This document shows, one piece after another, positions 4,993 to 6,528 of a stretch of 6,528 nucleotides of DNA. Below the pieces are notes generated by a model that did not search any database, had not been told where the DNA came from, and saw only the letters and a program-made list of their open reading frames with translations. The DNA is from Solirubrobacteraceae bacterium. Its GTDB lineage: Bacteria; Actinomycetota; Thermoleophilia; Solirubrobacterales; Solirubrobacteraceae. The stretch's first letter is position 1, and each line of letters begins with the position of its first letter. Location of the stretch: positions 1 to 6,528 of the forward strand of contig JAICUS010000352.1 of assembly GCA_025935735.1 (NCBI GenBank). The letters run 5' to 3'. The translations under genes and the position numbers were made by a program.

Positions 4993-6528
4993 CGGGCGCT
5001 GCGAGCCAGGCGAGGGGCCGCCGCGCTCGGGCGGCCGAGGAAGTAGCCCTGGCCGAGGCCGGCGCGCAGCCCGCGCAGCGCGGCCAGCTGCTCCGCGCTC
5101 TCGATCCCCTCGGCGATCACCTCGAGGTCGAGCGTGCGGGCCAGGTCGACGATCATGCCGACGAACGAGCTCTCGCGGCGTCCTGACGTCAGGCCGTCCA
5201 CGAACGGCTTGGCGATCTTCAGCGTGTCCAGCGGCAGCGAGTGCAGGTAGCTCAAAGACGAGTAGCCCGTGCCGAAGTCGTCCAGCGCGATCTTGACGCC
5301 CAGCTCGCGCAGCTCGTGGAAGCGCTCCACGCCCGCGGCGGCGACCAGCTGGCTCTCGGTGATCTCCACCACGAGCTGGCTCGGCTCGATGCCCGCGTCG
5401 TGCACGGCGGCGAGCACGTTCTCGACCAGCCCGGGGTCGCGCAGCTCGGCCACGGAGAGGTTGACGTGCATGCGCAGCGGCTCGACGGTCGGATCGGTCT
5501 CGGCGTCCTGCCAGCGGCGCGCCTGGCGGCAGGCCTCGCGCAGCACGTAGCGGCCGAGCGGGACGATCAGCCCCGTCTCCTCGGCCAGCGGCACGAACTC
5601 GGCCGGCGGCACCAGCCCGCGCGCGGGGTGCTCCCAGCGCACCAGCGCCTCGGCGGCCACGATCCGGCCGGTCTCCAGCGCCACGATCGGCTGGTACTGG
5701 ACGATCATCTGCTCGCGCTCGATCGCCTTGGCCAGCTCCTCCTTGAAGTCGTGCCGGCGCAGGATCGCCGCGGCCATCTGCGGCTCGAAGAGCTCGAAGC
5801 GCGCCTTGCCCTTGGACTTGGCCTGGTACATGGCGACGTCGGCGTTGCGGATCAGCGCGTCGCTGTCGCCGCCGGACTGGTCGGAGGACGCGAGCCCCAC
5901 CGAGAGGTGCACCGACACCAGCTCGCGGCCGGCCTCGACCGGCAGCTCGAACGCCTTCAGGATGCGGCGGGCGATCGCCCGGCCGTCGGTCAGCGGGTCG
6001 CCGACGCCCGGGAGCATGACCGCGAACTCGTCGCCGCCCAGGCGGGCGACGGTGTCCTCCGGGCGCACGCAGCCGCGCAGCCGCTCGGCCACCGAGACCA
6101 GCAGCGCGTCGCCGACGCCGTGGCCCAGCGAGTCGTTGACGGTCTTGAAGTCGTCGACGTCGACGAACAGGACCGCGATCTGGTTCTCGTCGGTCAGCTC
6201 GTCGCGCACGCGCTCCATGAACAGCGTGCGGTTGGGCAGGTCGGTGAGCGGGTCGTGGTAGGCCTGGTGGTGCAGCTGCTCCTGCAGCGTCTGCAGCTTG
6301 TTGACCGCCTGCTCGAGCCGGTCGTACTGCAGCGCGACGGAGGCGTTGTTGGCCAGCGCCTCCAGCAGCCGCAGGTCGTCGGCGCCGAAGGAGCGCTCCA
6401 GGCCGACGCGGTTGGCCAGCATGATCGTGCCGATCGTGCGCTCCTCGCCCGGCAGCATGGCCACCATGGCGTGGCGGACGCCGCGGGCCTGCAGGTGGGC
6501 GCGCAGGTGCGGGCTGCCGAACGGGGGA
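4989..6528 (-). CDS. GAF-GGDEF-EAL protein: diguanylate cyclase/c-di-GMP phosphodiesterase (5' end outside window)
   Basis: The frame is open from the right edge, with 512 visible residues, so the Met at 6467-6465 is internal and not the start. Numbering here is from the first complete codon (6527). Residues 1-70 are the C-terminal half of a GAF-like sensor domain (TIGTIMLANR, FGADDLRLLEALANNASVAL), followed by a coiled-coil linker with NKLQTLQEQLHHQ (76-88). The cyclase domain has DPLTDLPNR (92-100), DVDDFKTVND and an intact GGDEF at 164-168. RPED at 155-158, exactly five residues earlier, is an inhibitory I-site. The phosphodiesterase domain has EAL (293-295), Asn356 (VNLS), Glu388 (VEITES), Asp416-Asp417 (DDFGTGYSS), Lys437, Glu473 (AEGIE) and Gln493 (GQGYF), the metal and catalytic set. 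The usual KIDxxF is KIAKPF here (Ala439). Both domains look able to work, so it could make or break c-di-GMP under control of the GAF input. Its stop overlaps that of the small gene on the other strand. Confidence 0.95.
   Translation of the reverse strand, partial: PPFGSPHLRAHLQARGVRHAMVAMLPGEERTIGTIMLANRVGLERSFGADDLRLLEALANNASVALQYDRLEQAVNKLQTLQEQLHHQAYHDPLTDLPNRTLFMERVRDELTDENQIAVLFVDVDDFKTVNDSLGHGVGDALLVSVAERLRGCVRPEDTVARLGGDEFAVMLPGVGDPLTDGRAIARRILKAFELPVEAGRELVSVHLSVGLASSDQSGGDSDALIRNADVAMYQAKSKGKARFELFEPQMAAAILRRHDFKEELAKAIEREQMIVQYQPIVALETGRIVAAEALVRWEHPARGLVPPAEFVPLAEETGLIVPLGRYVLREACRQARRWQDAETDPTVEPLRMHVNLSVAELRDPGLVENVLAAVHDAGIEPSQLVVEITESQLVAAAGVERFHELRELGVKIALDDFGTGYSSLSYLHSLPLDTLKIAKPFVDGLTSGRRESSFVGMIVDLARTLDLEVIAEGIESAEQLAALRGLRAGLGQGYFLGRPSAAAPRLARSAR

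Noticed and set aside
5728..6261. 177-codon plus-strand frame opposite the GGDEF domain
   Set aside because: It is a Ser/Arg/Thr-rich shadow of a well-supported c-di-GMP protein.
6465..6467. Met codon at 6467 as the true start of the GGDEF-EAL gene
   Set aside because: The frame stays open to the window edge, and residues before it (RAHLQARGVRHA) continue the GAF-like fold. The Met lies in mid-domain.

Overview
The window is a dense stretch of very GC-rich chromosomal DNA (by eye about 70% or more). Nearly all of it is coding, with strong G/C preference at third codon positions. It suggests an actinobacterium, and my best guess is a deep-branching one such as Thermoleophilia/Solirubrobacterales. 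That guess rests on composition, the leaderless -10 elements (TAGACT/TAGTCT) placed 8-10 nt before start codons, and the style of the GatCAB, FolD and GGDEF-EAL proteins. It is an inference, not a measurement. I see no mobile element, CRISPR array, tRNA, rRNA or phage gene.

Layout. (1) Positions 1-264, minus strand: the N-terminal 88 codons of a gamma-glutamyltransferase-family protein, cut by the left edge. (2) A 23-bp divergent gap holds what looks like two overlapping -10 boxes. (3) Positions 288-1612, plus strand: folD, overlapping by ATGA a four-helix membrane protein of unknown role. (4) Positions 1624-4684, plus strand: gatC-gatA-gatB, joined by ATGA stop/start overlaps, with a -10-like element that shares bases with the stop codon of the membrane-protein gene. 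(5) A 65-bp gap with a perfect 7+7 bp inverted repeat abutting a -35/-10 promoter. (6) Positions 4750-4992, plus strand: an 80-residue two-helix membrane protein that I do not recognise. (7) Positions 4989-6528, minus strand: a GAF-GGDEF-EAL cyclic-di-GMP protein, cut by the right edge. Its stop codon overlaps that of the small gene.

How the genes work together. folD supplies 10-formyl-THF and 5,10-methylene-THF for purine, thymidylate and formyl-Met synthesis. gatCAB completes Gln-tRNA(Gln) and/or Asn-tRNA(Asn) by transamidation. Both are housekeeping translation/one-carbon functions. The c-di-GMP protein and the small membrane protein are separate accessory units meeting tail to tail. No functional link between them can be read from the sequence beyond adjacency.

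No convincing new multi-gene system is present. The points most worth following are the operator-like palindrome before the small membrane gene, the shared bidirectional -10, the stop-codon/-10 overlap before gatC, and a few residue-level oddities in FolD, GatB and the EAL domain.
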